From Burkholderiales bacterium (lineage in GTDB: Bacteria; Pseudomonadota; Gammaproteobacteria; Burkholderiales; Burkholderiaceae_C), in the NCBI GenBank assembly GCA_016213205.1, contig JACRAZ010000071.1:32084-96083 (forward strand): a stretch of DNA of 64,000 nt. Reading direction: 5' to 3'. The notes beneath the pieces are model-generated. The model was given only the letters and a program-made list of their open reading frames with translations, had not been told where the DNA came from and did no database searches. Positions 27,597 to 39,430 of the stretch are shown piece after piece; within the stretch, counting starts at the first letter, position 1, and each line of letters begins with the position of its first letter. The position numbers and the translations under genes are program-made.

Positions 27597-28892
27597 TCAG
27601 CCTACGTGCCGGGCCGCCAGGCGTGGCAGGCCGTCCTTCAGCACACCGCCCACGGTGTAGAACGAGCCGAAGACGACAATTCTATCAGCGGGGTCCGCGC
27701 CGGCGGCCGCCGCGCGCAGGGCCGCCGCGGGGTTGGCATGCTCGCTGATCGCCGGCTGGCCTGTGCTGCTGGCCGCTCGCACGGCGGCAGCCAGTTCGGC
27801 CGCGCTGGCAGCACGCGCGATGGGTAGATCGGTGAGGTACCAACGGTCGATCAGCGGCACCAGGTGCTTCAGCAATGTGGCGATGTCCTTGTCGCGCATG
27901 GCCCCGAACACCGCGTGCGTGCACGCGAAGAAGCCCATCTGGTCGAGGTTCAGCGCGAGCGCGGCCACCGCCTGGGGGTTGTGGGCCACGTCGAGCACCA
28001 AAGTTGGCTGACCGGGCACGATCTGGAATCGCCCCGGCAGCTCCACCATCGCCAACCCGTTGCGCACCGCCTGCGCCGTGATCGGCAAGCGGTCGCGCAG
28101 GGCCTCGAAGGCGGCCAGGGCCCCGGACGCGTTGAGCAACTGGTTCGCGCCGCGCAGCGCCGGATAGGCCAGGCTGTTGTGACGCCGGCCACGGCCGGCC
28201 CAGGACCATTGCTGCTTGTCACCCTGGCAGTTGAAATCCCGGCCGATCTGCCACAGCACCGCGCCCACCTCGGCCGCACAGGCCTGCAGGCTGGTTGGCG
28301 GCTCGGGATCACTGATGATCACCGGCCGGCCCGGGCGCATGATGCCGGCCTTCTCGCGCCCGATGGCTTCGCGGTCGGGCCCCAGGAACTCGGTGTGGTC
28401 CAGCGCAATGCTGGTGATCACCGCGCAGTCGGCATCGATCGCGTTCACCGCATCCAGCCGCCCGCCCATGCCGACCTCGAGGATCACCAGGTCCAGCGGC
28501 GCCTGCGACAGTGCCCGCATGATCACGAGCGTGGTGAACTCGAAATAGGTCAGCGTCGTGCCCTGGCGGGCCGCTTCCACCGCCTCGAAGTGCGGCAGCA
28601 GCGTGGCGGCCGTGGCCATCGTGCCGTTGATGCGGCAGCGCTCCTCGAAGTGCATCAGGTGCGGCTTGATGTACAGCCCGACCCGGTACCCCGCCTGCAG
28701 CGCGATGCACTCGAGCATGGCGCAGGTCGAGCCTTTGCCGTTGGTGCCGGCCACGCTGATCACCGGCACCTCGAATCGCAGGCCCAGGCGCTCGCGCACC
28801 GCGGTCACCCGATCGAGCGTCATGTCGATGGTCTTGGGGTGCAGGCGCTCGCAATGGGCGAGCCAGTCATCGAGGGTCTGGGGCAGCGTCAT
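27597..28892 (-). CDS. folC: Dihydrofolate synthase/folylpolyglutamate synthase
   Basis: A 431-residue Mur-ligase-type enzyme that joins glutamate to dihydropteroate and folates. The P-loop GTNGKGST is at 49-56, and LVILEVGMGGRLDAVN and ALDHTEFLG follow in the order usual for FolC. The ATG at 28892 (MTLPQTLDDW) is preferred over a GTG six codons earlier. It lies 54 bases after accD and before the SPOR gene, the conserved order. Confidence 0.96.
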   Translation of the reverse strand: MTLPQTLDDWLAHCERLHPKTIDMTLDRVTAVRERLGLRFEVPVISVAGTNGKGSTCAMLECIALQAGYRVGLYIKPHLMHFEERCRINGTMATAATLLPHFEAVEAARQGTTLTYFEFTTLVIMRALSQAPLDLVILEVGMGGRLDAVNAIDADCAVITSIALDHTEFLGPDREAIGREKAGIMRPGRPVIISDPEPPTSLQACAAEVGAVLWQIGRDFNCQGDKQQWSWAGRGRRHNSLAYPALRGANQLLNASGALAAFEALRDRLPITAQAVRNGLAMVELPGRFQIVPGQPTLVLDVAHNPQAVAALALNLDQMGFFACTHAVFGAMRDKDIATLLKHLVPLIDRWYLTDLPIARAASAAELAAAVRAASSTGQPAISEHANPAAALRAAAAGADPADRIVVFGSFYTVGGVLKDGLPRLAARHVG

Positions 28893-28946
28893 GAATGCAA
28901 ACCGGGCCACGAGGGCCCGGCGTCAGGAGGGGTCCAGGGTGTCGGC

Positions 28947-29818
<872 letters not shown>

Positions 29819-29819
<1 letters not shown>

Positions 29820-30645
29820 CAGGATGCTCCGTGTTGCATTGCATCGAGCGCCGCGCGGATCTCGGCCATGAAGGCCTTGCCGGCAGCGGCCACCGATTCG
29901 CGCGGCTGGTCGTTGAGGATCTGCACCAGGCGCGAACCGATCACCACCGCGTCGGACACCCGGGCCACGGCCTGGGCGCTTTGCGCGTCGCGAATCCCGA
30001 AGCCTACACCCACCGGCACCTTGACATGCCGGCGTATGCGTGGCATGGCGTCGGCCACCGCAGCGGTGTCCAGGTGGCCGGCACCTGTCACGCCCTTGAG
30101 CGACACGTAGTACACGTAGCCGCTGCTCAAGCGGCCCACATGCGCGATGCGCTCGTCGGTGGAGGTGGGCGCCAGCAGGAAGATCGGGTCGAGGCCGGCG
30201 GCCTTCAGGGCGCCGGCGAAGGCCTCGCACTCCTCGGGCGGGTAGTCCACCACCAGCACACCGTCGACCCCGGCCTCGCGTGCCGCGGCGACGAAGCCAC
30301 CGGCACCGTGGCGCTGGTCGTAGCGCTCGATCGGGTTCGCATAGCCCATCAACACCACCGGCGTCTTGTCGTCACGGCGGCGGAAGGTGCGCACGGCATC
30401 GAGCACCTGCGCCATGCCGATGCCGCGTGCCAGGGCACGCTCGGAGGCTTGCTGGATCACCGGGCCATCGGCCATCGGGTCTGAGAACGGGACACCGAGC
30501 TCGATGATGTCGGCGCCGCCGGCGGCCAGCGCGTGCATCACATCGACCGTGGTCTCTGCATGCGGGTCGCCGGCGCAGAAGTAGGGAATCAGGGCCTTGC
30601 GGCCGGCCACCTGCAGCGCTTTCAGCGTGGGTTCGATGCGGCTCA

Positions 30646-30646
<1 letters not shown>
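29819..30646 (-). CDS. trpA: Tryptophan synthase alpha chain
   Basis: A 275-residue TIM-barrel subunit that cleaves indole-3-glycerol phosphate. Both catalytic acids are at the E. coli positions, Glu49 in [11 protein letters not shown] and Asp60 in the same loop. Start and stop each overlap the neighbour by one base (TGATG with trpB and with accD), suggesting translational coupling. Confidence 0.97.
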
Positions 30647-31920
<1,274 letters not shown>

Positions 31921-31967
31921 GATGGACTTTCGAGGGTGCCGCTGCGGCGCGCGCGGCGGCGCACCAG

Positions 31968-32615
31968 CTAGCGGTCGGCGTCGGCGATGCGTGAATCGGC
32001 TTCACGCACAGCCTCACAGAACCGGCGCATCAGCCCGGCATCCTTGATGCCCTTGGCTGCTTCCACGCCGGAGCTCACGTCAACGGCCCAGGGCCGGACG
32101 CACAGGACCCCATCGGTCACGTTTGCAGGATTCAACCCACCAGACAAAACGACCGGACGGGGCACGCCGGGCGGCACGAGAGACCAATCGAACGCCTTTC
32201 CTCCGCCGCCGTAGCCTTCGACATGGGCGTCGAGCAGGATGCCGGCGGCGTTCGCATGAGCGGTGGCGAAGTCTAGCAAAGCAAACCCCGGCTGCATGCG
32301 GGCGGCCCGCAAGTAGGGGCGCTGATGGCGTTCGCACTCGGCCGGGGTTTCGTCGCCATGGAACTGCAGGAGTGCATTCGGGATGGCCTGAACCGCCTGT
32401 GTCACCGCCTCGGGCGCGGCGTTCACGAACAGGCACACCGGTGTCACGAACGGCGGCAGGCGCCGCGCAAGCGCTGCGGCCCGCTCGAGGCTCACGGCGC
32501 GCGGGCTGCGCTCGTACAGGACCAGGCCGATGGCGTCGGCACCACATTCGACGGCGATGTCCAGATCGGCCTCGCGGGTAAGGCCGCAAATCTTGATGCG
32601 AGTGCGCGTGGTCAT
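31968..32615 (-). CDS. trpF: Phosphoribosylanthranilate isomerase
   Basis: A 215-residue TIM-barrel enzyme. The N-terminal [10 protein letters not shown] carries the catalytic Cys10, and the later [11 protein letters not shown] and [13 protein letters not shown] region forms the phosphate site. The ATG at 32615 is used; a GTG three codons earlier would overlap the truA stop. trpF, trpB and trpA together supply three steps of tryptophan synthesis; trpEGDC are not in this window. Confidence 0.95.
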   Translation of the reverse strand: MTTRTRIKICGLTREADLDIAVECGADAIGLVLYERSPRAVSLERAAALARRLPPFVTPVCLFVNAAPEAVTQAVQAIPNALLQFHGDETPAECERHQRPYLRAARMQPGFALLDFATAHANAAGILLDAHVEGYGGGGKAFDWSLVPPGVPRPVVLSGGLNPANVTDGVLCVRPWAVDVSSGVEAAKGIKDAGLMRRFCEAVREADSRIADADR

Positions 32616-32620
32616 GGGTT

Positions 32621-33409
32621 TCACACAAACCAGTCCATGGCCGGCGTGTGCTCCGGGATGTGGTGGCGCGCATCGTACTGCGGCCCGACGAAGTACAGGC
32701 CGTCTGGCGGGAAGGTTGGCGCCGCCGCATCGCGATCACGCGCTGCCAGCACCTCGGCAAGCCAATCCGGCGGCTGGCGTCCACTGCCCACGGCAACGAG
32801 GCAGCCCATGATGTTGCGGATCATGTGGTGCAGGAAGGCGCTCCCGTGAAAGTCGAAGCACCAGTAGGCCGATCGCCGCGTGATGGTGATCGCGTGCAGC
32901 GTCTTCACCGGGCTGGCGGCCTGGCAGTCGGCGGCGCGAAAGGAGCTGAAGTCGTGCTCGCCCACCAGGTGCGCCGCCGCCTGTTGCATCGGCTCGGCGG
33001 CCAGAGGTCGGAACACCCAGCCGACCTGGGCTGATTCGAGCGCCGGGCGCACGGGCGATTCGAGCAGCAGGTAGCGGTAACGGCGACTGCGGGCGCTGTT
33101 GCGGGCATGGAAGTCGACACCGACCGCCTGGCTCCATTGCACCGCGATATCCGGTGGCAGGTAGCGGTTGGTGCCCCGCACCCAGCTGAAAGGATCGCGG
33201 TCGACCGGGCTGTCCAGGTGCACGACCTGGTTCAGCCCATGCACGCCCGTATCCGTGCGGCCGGCGCACAGGGTGGTAACGGGTTGGCCGACAAACGCCG
33301 ACAGAGCGCGTTCGAGCTGGTCTTGCACCGTGCGCCCACCGGGCTGGCTCTGCCAGCCCTGGTAGGCGGTCCCGCGGTAGGCGACGCCGAGCGCGACGCG
33401 GCCGCTCAC
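32621..33409 (-). CDS. truA: tRNA pseudouridine synthase A
   Basis: A 262-residue enzyme that makes pseudouridine at positions 38-40 of tRNA anticodon arms. The catalytic Asp53 lies in CAGRTDTGVHG, and the N-terminal YRGTAYQGWQ segment is typical. Translation starts at GTG 33409, which overlaps the fimV stop by four bases (GTGA). Its own stop lies 5 bases before the trpF ATG. Confidence 0.96.
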   Translation of the reverse strand: MSGRVALGVAYRGTAYQGWQSQPGGRTVQDQLERALSAFVGQPVTTLCAGRTDTGVHGLNQVVHLDSPVDRDPFSWVRGTNRYLPPDIAVQWSQAVGVDFHARNSARSRRYRYLLLESPVRPALESAQVGWVFRPLAAEPMQQAAAHLVGEHDFSSFRAADCQAASPVKTLHAITITRRSAYWCFDFHGSAFLHHMIRNIMGCLVAVGSGRQPPDWLAEVLAARDRDAAAPTFPPDGLYFVGPQYDARHHIPEHTPAMDWFV

Positions 33410-35937
33410 CCCAACTGGTCGAGCATGCCTTGCGCCTTGGACTTCAGCGCACCGCTGCTCTTGGCCACCACCTCCTCGAGGAGGTCGCGTGCACCTTCCA
33501 TGTCACCGATCTGGCGGAATTCCTCTGCCAGCTCCAGCTTGCGGGCGATGGGGTCGCTGTCGTCATCGGGCAGTTCACTCGGGTCGTGCGTGGGCAGCGT
33601 CGAGTCGGCCGCGGCGGGCAGCGGGGTCGGTGCGGAGAGCGAGAACTCGCCGAAATCCAGCGACGGTTCCTTGCTGCGCGCTGCCGACGGCGCAGGCGGC
33701 GGCGCCACCGGCAGCGTGGCGTCGGAGTCCATCGACAGGTCGTCGAGATTGAAGTCCATCGTCGGCGCGGCGGCCGCCGTCGTGCCGCTGGCGCGGGTGG
33801 AGACGGTGGGCGGCTCGGCCGAGAAGTCGAAGTCGATGTCGTTCCCGCCCGCGGGCACGGCATCGGTGGCAAGCGGCCGCGTCATGTCCATCGTCGGCGT
33901 GGCCGGTGCCGGATCCAGTCCCAGGTCGAGGTCGAGGTCGACGTTGGGCGCCTCGGCCGGCAGTGTGGGCGCCCCGCCATCGGCCGGGAACATCGAGGCC
34001 GAGGGCATCACCGACTGCGGCAGGGTCGTGGCACCGATCGGGTCGGCGATGACCTGGCCGTCGCGCACAACCTGCTCGGGCTTGCCGCCCGGCTGGTACA
34101 GCGTGTTTTCGGGGTCGATCTGACGACCCATTTCCTGGGCCTTTTCCCAGTCGGCGCCGTTGCCCTGGGTGATGGCATACAGCTGCGTGGCCAGCAGCTC
34201 GAAGCCCTTGGTGTCGCGACGCTTGGCGTAGACCTCGAGCAGCTTTGTGCGGATCGCCAGCCGGTCCGGCGTCGTCCGCATGGCTTCCTTCAGGATCTCT
34301 TCGGCCTGCAGGTCACGGCCGTAGGCCAGGTAGACATCGGCCTCCGCCACCGGATCGACATCGCCGATCGCGTCGAGCTGGCTCAGCGAGAAACCCATCG
34401 ACGAAGTGCCGGCCGACTGGTCGCTGGTATCGACACGCTGGCCGCCGCTGGCGCCAAAGAACGAATCCGGTTGCACACGGCTTTCGAGGAACGAGGTCTC
34501 GTTGCGATCCTTGTTCGAGTTGCGGCCGCGGTACTTGTAGTAGCCCAAACCCGCCAGGATGAGCGCCAGCACGCCCGCGCCAGGCAACGCGAGCGGGCTG
34601 TCGAGGATGGAGTCCAGGAAGCCTGGCTCGGGCGCAGGGGCCGGCACGGGCGGCTTCGATGCGGCGAGTCGGGGGGCCGAGGCGGCGGGCGCGGAGCCCA
34701 CCGCGGCCGCCGGCTTGGGCGCCGCCGGCACCGGGGCCGAGGCGGCTGCCGGTGCAGCGGCCGGCACCGGCAAGGTGGCCGCCGCCGGTGCCGAAGGGGC
34801 CGCTGCGGCAGGCGGCTGTGCCGCTGCGGTGCCCTGCTGCAGCTTCTTCAGTTCCTCGACGTTGCGGGTGAGTTCGGCCACGCGCGTGGCGTTGTCCTTG
34901 CGCTCGGTTTCCTTGGAAATCTGCGCTTCGGGGGCCGACGCCTTGGTGGTGGCGCCCGAGAGCTTCAGCTTGTCGCTCGACGCCGCGGCAGCCTGCTTCT
35001 TGTCTTCGACCGCAGCCTGGACCTTGCCCTTGTCCTTGCGCTCGGGCTCGACGGCCTTGGCCATCGGTGCGCCTTCGGCGAGACGGTGGCGGTACGCACC
35101 AAAGTCGGCGCTCTGCGCGGCAATCACCTCGCGGGCCTCCGACGGCGTGATGGCCTTCATCGCATCGGCGCCAGGCACGGACAGCACGACGCCGGACTTC
35201 AGCCGGTTCATGTTGCTGCCCAGGAATGCGTCGGGGTTGGCGCGGAACAGGCCAACCAGCATCTGGTCCAGCGCCACGCCTGGACGTTGGGTGCGCCCGG
35301 CAATTCGCGACAGCGTGTCGCCCGGACGCACGCGGTATTCGTCGGGGCCGGCCTCACCCGGGGGCTTGGGCGTGGTGGCCGGTTTGGGAGCAACAGCCAC
35401 CGCGGGCGGCGGCGCCGCCGGTGTGCGCACGGCCACTGCGGGTGCCGGTGCCGGCGCGGGCGAAGGCGCCATGACAGGCGCCACCGGCGCGGTGGCCTGC
35501 ACAGGCGGAGCCTGTCGGCTGGAGGGCGGGTCGAACAGCAAGGTGAACTCGCGCACCAGCCGGCCGGACGACCAGTTGAGCTCCAGGATCACGTCGATGA
35601 ACGGCTCCTGCACCGCACGATCGCTGGTGACGCGCAGGTAGGGCCGGCCATCGGCCCGCCGTGCCAGCACCGCCTGTGTGGACGACAGCACGGCGTTGTA
35701 GTCGACGCCTGCTGCGCGGTAGGCATCGGGTGACGCCACACGCACCGCAAGACTGGACGCCTCTTCGGGCGTCAGGCTCGTGATGTCGATCTCGGCGCGC
35801 AAGCCCTCGCCCAATGCGGACTGCACATTCAGCCGACCCAGGCCCAGGGCCCAGGCATCGACGGTGGTGGCTCCCAGGGCGGCGACAGCAGCCAGCGCCA
35901 GGGTCGAACGGGCAGTGAGGAACGAGCGTTTTTTCAA
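33406..35937 (-). CDS. fimV: FimV-like peptidoglycan-binding/pilus-assembly protein
   Basis: An 843-residue membrane protein. A signal peptide (about 31 residues, cut near DAWA) is followed by the conserved LGRLNVQSALGEGLRAEI domain and a Pro/Ala-rich linker. A LysM domain lies near 200-260 (EYRVRPGDTLSRIAG), then a coiled coil, one transmembrane helix near 470, and an acidic cytoplasmic part. The C-terminal FimV motif DPIARKLELAEEFRQIGD is TPR-like. FimV organises the cell pole and type IV pili. The start is TTG at 35937: a GGAG lies at the right spacing, and the next residues KKRSF begin the signal peptide. Confidence 0.92.
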   Translation of the reverse strand: MKKRSFLTARSTLALAAVAALGATTVDAWALGLGRLNVQSALGEGLRAEIDITSLTPEEASSLAVRVASPDAYRAAGVDYNAVLSSTQAVLARRADGRPYLRVTSDRAVQEPFIDVILELNWSSGRLVREFTLLFDPPSSRQAPPVQATAPVAPVMAPSPAPAPAPAVAVRTPAAPPPAVAVAPKPATTPKPPGEAGPDEYRVRPGDTLSRIAGRTQRPGVALDQMLVGLFRANPDAFLGSNMNRLKSGVVLSVPGADAMKAITPSEAREVIAAQSADFGAYRHRLAEGAPMAKAVEPERKDKGKVQAAVEDKKQAAAASSDKLKLSGATTKASAPEAQISKETERKDNATRVAELTRNVEELKKLQQGTAAAQPPAAAAPSAPAAATLPVPAAAPAAASAPVPAAPKPAAAVGSAPAASAPRLAASKPPVPAPAPEPGFLDSILDSPLALPGAGVLALILAGLGYYKYRGRNSNKDRNETSFLESRVQPDSFFGASGGQRVDTSDQSAGTSSMGFSLSQLDAIGDVDPVAEADVYLAYGRDLQAEEILKEAMRTTPDRLAIRTKLLEVYAKRRDTKGFELLATQLYAITQGNGADWEKAQEMGRQIDPENTLYQPGGKPEQVVRDGQVIADPIGATTLPQSVMPSASMFPADGGAPTLPAEAPNVDLDLDLGLDPAPATPTMDMTRPLATDAVPAGGNDIDFDFSAEPPTVSTRASGTTAAAAPTMDFNLDDLSMDSDATLPVAPPPAPSAARSKEPSLDFGEFSLSAPTPLPAAADSTLPTHDPSELPDDDSDPIARKLELAEEFRQIGDMEGARDLLEEVVAKSSGALKSKAQGMLDQLG

Positions 35938-36041
35938 GGCGTCTCCACAACGGCACCGGCTGGCCCGACGAGGGCCTGCCGCCAGGGGCAAAACTCAGGA
36001 TCCGGCATCACGCCTGGCCAACAGCCTAAATGCCCGAAACC

Positions 36042-36070
36042 ACAATAGCATCAAGCATATAGGCTGACAA
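36042..36070 (-). promoter_or_regulatory. Candidate sigma-70 promoter of fimV
   Basis: On the minus strand TTGTCA (36065-36070) and TATTGT (36042-36047) are separated by exactly 17 bases. They lie about 105 bases upstream of the fimV TTG start in the 213-base gap between asd and fimV. The rest of the gap (35938-36150) shows only short inverted repeats and no gene. Confidence 0.55.
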
Positions 36071-36150
36071 GCTCATGCATCGCCTGATGTTCGGCAGTAT
36101 CCGACCGGTTGTTGCGACTGGTTGCCAACTGTTGCCGCGGGACAACGCGA

Positions 36151-37278
36151 TCAATTCTCAAGCAGGATGCGCAGCATGCGGCGCAGCGGTTCGGCCGCGC
36201 CCCATAGCAACTGGTCGCCGATGGTAAACGCACCGAGGTACTCCGGCCCCATGGCCAGCTTGCGCAAACGACCCACGGGAATCGTCATCGTGCCGGTCAC
36301 GGCCACCGGCGTCAGGTCGCGCAGCGTGGCCTCGCGGGTGTTCGGCACCACCTTCACCCAGGCGTTGTCGGCGGCGATCATGGCCTCGATGTCGGCCAGC
36401 GGCACGTCCTTCTTGAGCTTGAAGGTCAGTGCCTGGCTGTGGCAGCGCATCGCGCCCACGCGCACGCAGAAGCCATCCACCGGCACGGCCGCCGAGCCGA
36501 AGCCCTCGCCCTGACCGAGGATCTTGTTGGTCTCGGCCATGCCCTTCCACTCTTCCTTGGATTGGCCGTTGCCCAGGTCCTTGTCGATCCAGGGGATCAG
36601 CGAGCCACCCAGCGGCACGCCGAAATTGGCCGTCTCCTCGGCCGACAGGCTGCGCTGCTTGGCGATGACCTTGCGGTCGATCTCGAGGATGGCGCTCTTG
36701 GGGTCGTCCAGCAGGGCCTTCACTTCGGCGTTGAGCGTGCCGTATTGGGTGAGCAGTTCGCGCATGTGCTGCGCGCCGCCGCCGGAGGCGGCCTGGTAGG
36801 TCTGGGTGCTCATCCACTCCACGAGGCCCGCCTTGTACAGCGCGCCCACGCCCATCAGCATGCAGCTGACCGTGCAGTTGCCGCCGATCCAGTTGCGCCC
36901 GCCCTGGGCCAGCGCGTTCTTGATGACCGGCATGTTGACGGGGTCGAGGATGATGACCGCGTCGTCCTTCATGCGCAGCGTGGAAGCGGCGTCGATCCAG
37001 TGGCCGTTCCAGCCCGCGGCGCGCAGCTTCGGGAACACCTCGGTGGTGTAGTCGCCACCCTGGGCCGTGATGACGATGTCGCAGCGCTTGAGCGCCTCAA
37101 TGTCGAAGCCGTCGTACAGCTTCTTCTCGTTCTTGGCCTGGCTCGGCGCGGCACCGCCGGCGTTGCTGGTGGAGAAGAACATCGGTTCGATCAGGTCGAA
37201 ATCGCCTTCGGCCTGCATGCGATCCATCAGCACGGAACCGACCATTCCGCGCCAGCCAACCAATCCTACGAGTGCCAT
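36151..37278 (-). CDS. asd: Aspartate-semialdehyde dehydrogenase
   Basis: A 375-residue enzyme reducing aspartyl phosphate to the semialdehyde, for Lys, Thr, Met and diaminopimelate. The NADP loop [11 protein letters not shown] is at 5-15 and the nucleophile is Cys135 in NCTVSCML, as in E. coli. Length and sequence match the gamma/betaproteobacterial group. It follows leuB by 95 bases. Confidence 0.97.
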   Translation of the reverse strand: MALVGLVGWRGMVGSVLMDRMQAEGDFDLIEPMFFSTSNAGGAAPSQAKNEKKLYDGFDIEALKRCDIVITAQGGDYTTEVFPKLRAAGWNGHWIDAASTLRMKDDAVIILDPVNMPVIKNALAQGGRNWIGGNCTVSCMLMGVGALYKAGLVEWMSTQTYQAASGGGAQHMRELLTQYGTLNAEVKALLDDPKSAILEIDRKVIAKQRSLSAEETANFGVPLGGSLIPWIDKDLGNGQSKEEWKGMAETNKILGQGEGFGSAAVPVDGFCVRVGAMRCHSQALTFKLKKDVPLADIEAMIAADNAWVKVVPNTREATLRDLTPVAVTGTMTIPVGRLRKLAMGPEYLGAFTIGDQLLWGAAEPLRRMLRILLEN

Positions 37279-37303
37279 TTCGGTACGCCTTTCCAGTTGC
37301 AGT

Positions 37304-37344
37304 CTGGACCCCTGGTTTCCCCGGCTCGCTTCGCCGGGGTCCAG
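37304..37344. repeat. Nested inverted repeats between leuB and asd
   Basis: CTGGACCCC and GGGGTCCAG form a 9-bp outer stem. Within the same DNA, CCCCGGC and GCCGGGG form a 7-bp stem over a 7-base loop. The two stems share the GGGG arm, so they exclude each other. No T-run follows. It could be a small attenuator-like switch or a dispersed palindromic repeat. Confidence 0.4.
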
Positions 37345-37373
37345 GATGTGGGGGCGAGACGATCCGGAGCTGA

Positions 37374-38465
37374 CTAGCTCTTGGTAATCGTCTTGGTGAT
37401 CAGGGCGGCCACAACGGCGTCGCCCATCTCGCGGGTGCCCACCTGCTTCATGCCCTCGGACCAGATGTCGCCGGTGCGGTAGCCCGCGGCCAGCACCGAG
37501 CGCACCGCGGATTCGATCCGGTCGGCGGCTTCGGGTTGTTGGAGGGAGAAGCGGAGCATCATGGCAGCGGACAGGATTGTAGCCAAAGGATTGGCGATGC
37601 CCTTGCCCGCGATGTCCGGCGCACTGCCGTGGCTGGGCTCGTACAAGCCCTTGTTGTGCTTGTCCAGCGAGGCCGAGGGCAGCATGCCGATCGAGCCGGT
37701 GAGCATGGCCGCCTCGTCCGACAGGATGTCGCCGAACATGTTGCCGGTGACCACCACGTCGAACTTCTTCGGCGCCTTCACCAGCTGCATCGCGGCGTTG
37801 TCCACGTACATGTGGTCGAGCTCCACGTCCGGGTACTGCGCATGCACCTCGGTCACCACATCCTTCCAGAACTGGAAGGTCTCGAGCACGTTGGCCTTGT
37901 CGACCGAGGTGACCTTCTTGTTGCGCTTGCGCGCGGCCTGGAAGGCAACGTGGGCGATGCGCTCGATCTCGGGCCTCGAATAGCGCATGGTGTCGAAGGC
38001 TTCCTCGGCGCCGGGGAAGTGCCCGTCCACCGCGGTGCGGCGGCCGCGCGGCTGGCCGAAGTAGATGTCGCCGGTGAGCTCGCGGATGATCAGGATGTCC
38101 AGGCCGGCAATCAGCTCGGGCTTCAGGCTGGAGGCGCCGACCAGCTGCTCGTAGCAGATGGCCGGGCGGAAGTTCGCGAACAGCCCCAGGTGCTTGCGCA
38201 GGCCGAGGATGGCCTGCTCGGGGCGCAGCGGGCGATCGAGCTTGTCGTACTTCCAGTCGCCCACGGCGCCGAACAGCACCGCATCGGCCGCCTTGGCCAG
38301 GTTCAGCGTCGAATCGGGCAGCGGGTGGCCATGCGCCTCGTAGGCAGCGCCGCCGACCAGCGCCTCTTCCATCTCGAAGGTCAGGTCCAGGGCTTTCAGC
38401 ACCTTCACGGCCTCGGCCATGATTTCGGTGCCGATGCCGTCACCAGGCAGGACTGCGATCTTCAT
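37374..38465 (-). CDS. leuB: 3-Isopropylmalate dehydrogenase
   Basis: A 363-residue beta-decarboxylating dehydrogenase of leucine synthesis. [15 protein letters not shown] begins the protein, and DKANVLE and the [14 protein letters not shown] segment are typical of LeuB. Earlier in-frame codons read through the upstream gene and are ignored. It lies two bases after the small membrane protein gene. Confidence 0.97.
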   Translation of the reverse strand: MKIAVLPGDGIGTEIMAEAVKVLKALDLTFEMEEALVGGAAYEAHGHPLPDSTLNLAKAADAVLFGAVGDWKYDKLDRPLRPEQAILGLRKHLGLFANFRPAICYEQLVGASSLKPELIAGLDILIIRELTGDIYFGQPRGRRTAVDGHFPGAEEAFDTMRYSRPEIERIAHVAFQAARKRNKKVTSVDKANVLETFQFWKDVVTEVHAQYPDVELDHMYVDNAAMQLVKAPKKFDVVVTGNMFGDILSDEAAMLTGSIGMLPSASLDKHNKGLYEPSHGSAPDIAGKGIANPLATILSAAMMLRFSLQQPEAADRIESAVRSVLAAGYRTGDIWSEGMKQVGTREMGDAVVAALITKTITKS

Positions 38466-38466
38466 C

Positions 38467-38769
38467 TCAATGTCTTTCGTTGGGTTCGCCCAGCCAATGC
38501 ACCAGGCGGTGTTCACAGGTCTTGAAAACGATGTACGCGGCCATCGCTGCAAAGCCGCTGAACAGCAGCTCGGCCAGTTGCGCCAGGCCGCCGTCCATCA
38601 CGGCCTGCCAGCCGTGGTCCAGCAGCAGGTTGGCATTTGCGCGCAGCAGGTAGAACAGGTTCAGCGAGCCGATGCCGAAGGCGAAGAAGCTCAGCACCAT
38701 CACGACGAAGCTGAGCCACAGCCGGCGCAGCACCACGCGATGGAACCAGCGCTTCATCGCCGCCGGCAT
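38467..38769 (-). CDS. Small membrane protein between leuD and leuB
   Basis: A 100-residue protein (from the ATG at 38769, MPAAMKRWF). It has a basic start, one strong hydrophobic helix near 14-42 and a second near 65-85, and ends in a charged tail. No family recognised. The ATG overlaps the leuD stop by one base and the stop is two bases before leuB, so it is translated inside the leucine operon. A start at 38757 (MKRWF) is also possible. The placement suggests a conserved partner, but the role is unknown. Confidence 0.8.
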   Translation of the reverse strand: MPAAMKRWFHRVVLRRLWLSFVVMVLSFFAFGIGSLNLFYLLRANANLLLDHGWQAVMDGGLAQLAELLFSGFAAMAAYIVFKTCEHRLVHWLGEPNERH

Positions 38770-39416
38770 CAGAGCATGCGCTGCGCGAGCCAGGGCATCC
38801 TGGCCAGGCGCTCGGCCTCGAAGGCCTTGATCTTCTCGGCATGGCGCAGCGTGAGGCCGATGTCGTCGAAGCCATTGACCAGGCAGTACTTGCGGAAGGG
38901 CTGCACCTCGAAGGCGATCTCGCTGCCATCGGGCTTCATCACCACCTGGCGTGGCAGGTCGATCGTCAGGCGATAGCCGGGAAAGGCTGCGACCTCGTCG
39001 AACAGCCGGGCCACCGCCGATTCCGGCAGCACGATCGGCAGGATGCCGTTCTTGAAGCAGTTGTTGAAGAAGATGTCGGCATAGCTCGGCGCGATCAGCG
39101 CGCGGAAGCCGTATTGCTCCAGCGCCCAGGGCGCGTGCTCGCGGCTGGAGCCGCAGCCGAAGTTCTTGCGCGCCAGCAGGATCGAGGCGCCCTGGTAGCG
39201 CGGCTGGTTCAGCACGAAGTCCGGATTCGGCTTGCGTGCGGCCGGGTCCTGGCCCGGCTCGCCCTTGTCGAGGTAGCGCCATTCGTCGAACAGGTTGGGG
39301 CCGAAGCCCGAGCGCTGGATCGACTTCAGGAACTGCTTCGGGATGATCGCGTCGGTGTCGACGTTCTCGCGGTCCATCGGGGCCACGAGGCCGGGGTGCA
39401 CGGTGAATGCTTGCAT
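38769..39416 (-). CDS. leuD: 3-Isopropylmalate dehydratase small subunit
   Basis: A 215-residue partner of LeuC, forming the swivel domain. It starts [14 protein letters not shown] and carries the [10 protein letters not shown] motif and the [11 protein letters not shown] motif. Length is as in E. coli (about 200). It follows leuC by 14 bases. Confidence 0.97.
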   Translation of the reverse strand: MQAFTVHPGLVAPMDRENVDTDAIIPKQFLKSIQRSGFGPNLFDEWRYLDKGEPGQDPAARKPNPDFVLNQPRYQGASILLARKNFGCGSSREHAPWALEQYGFRALIAPSYADIFFNNCFKNGILPIVLPESAVARLFDEVAAFPGYRLTIDLPRQVVMKPDGSEIAFEVQPFRKYCLVNGFDDIGLTLRHAEKIKAFEAERLARMPWLAQRML

Positions 39417-39430
39417 GGATGTGTTCTCCC

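Noticed and set aside
36051..36233. Short frame of 60 codons in the asd-fimV gap
   Set aside because: Overlaps asd, has no ribosome binding site, and is composed mainly of antisense sequence.
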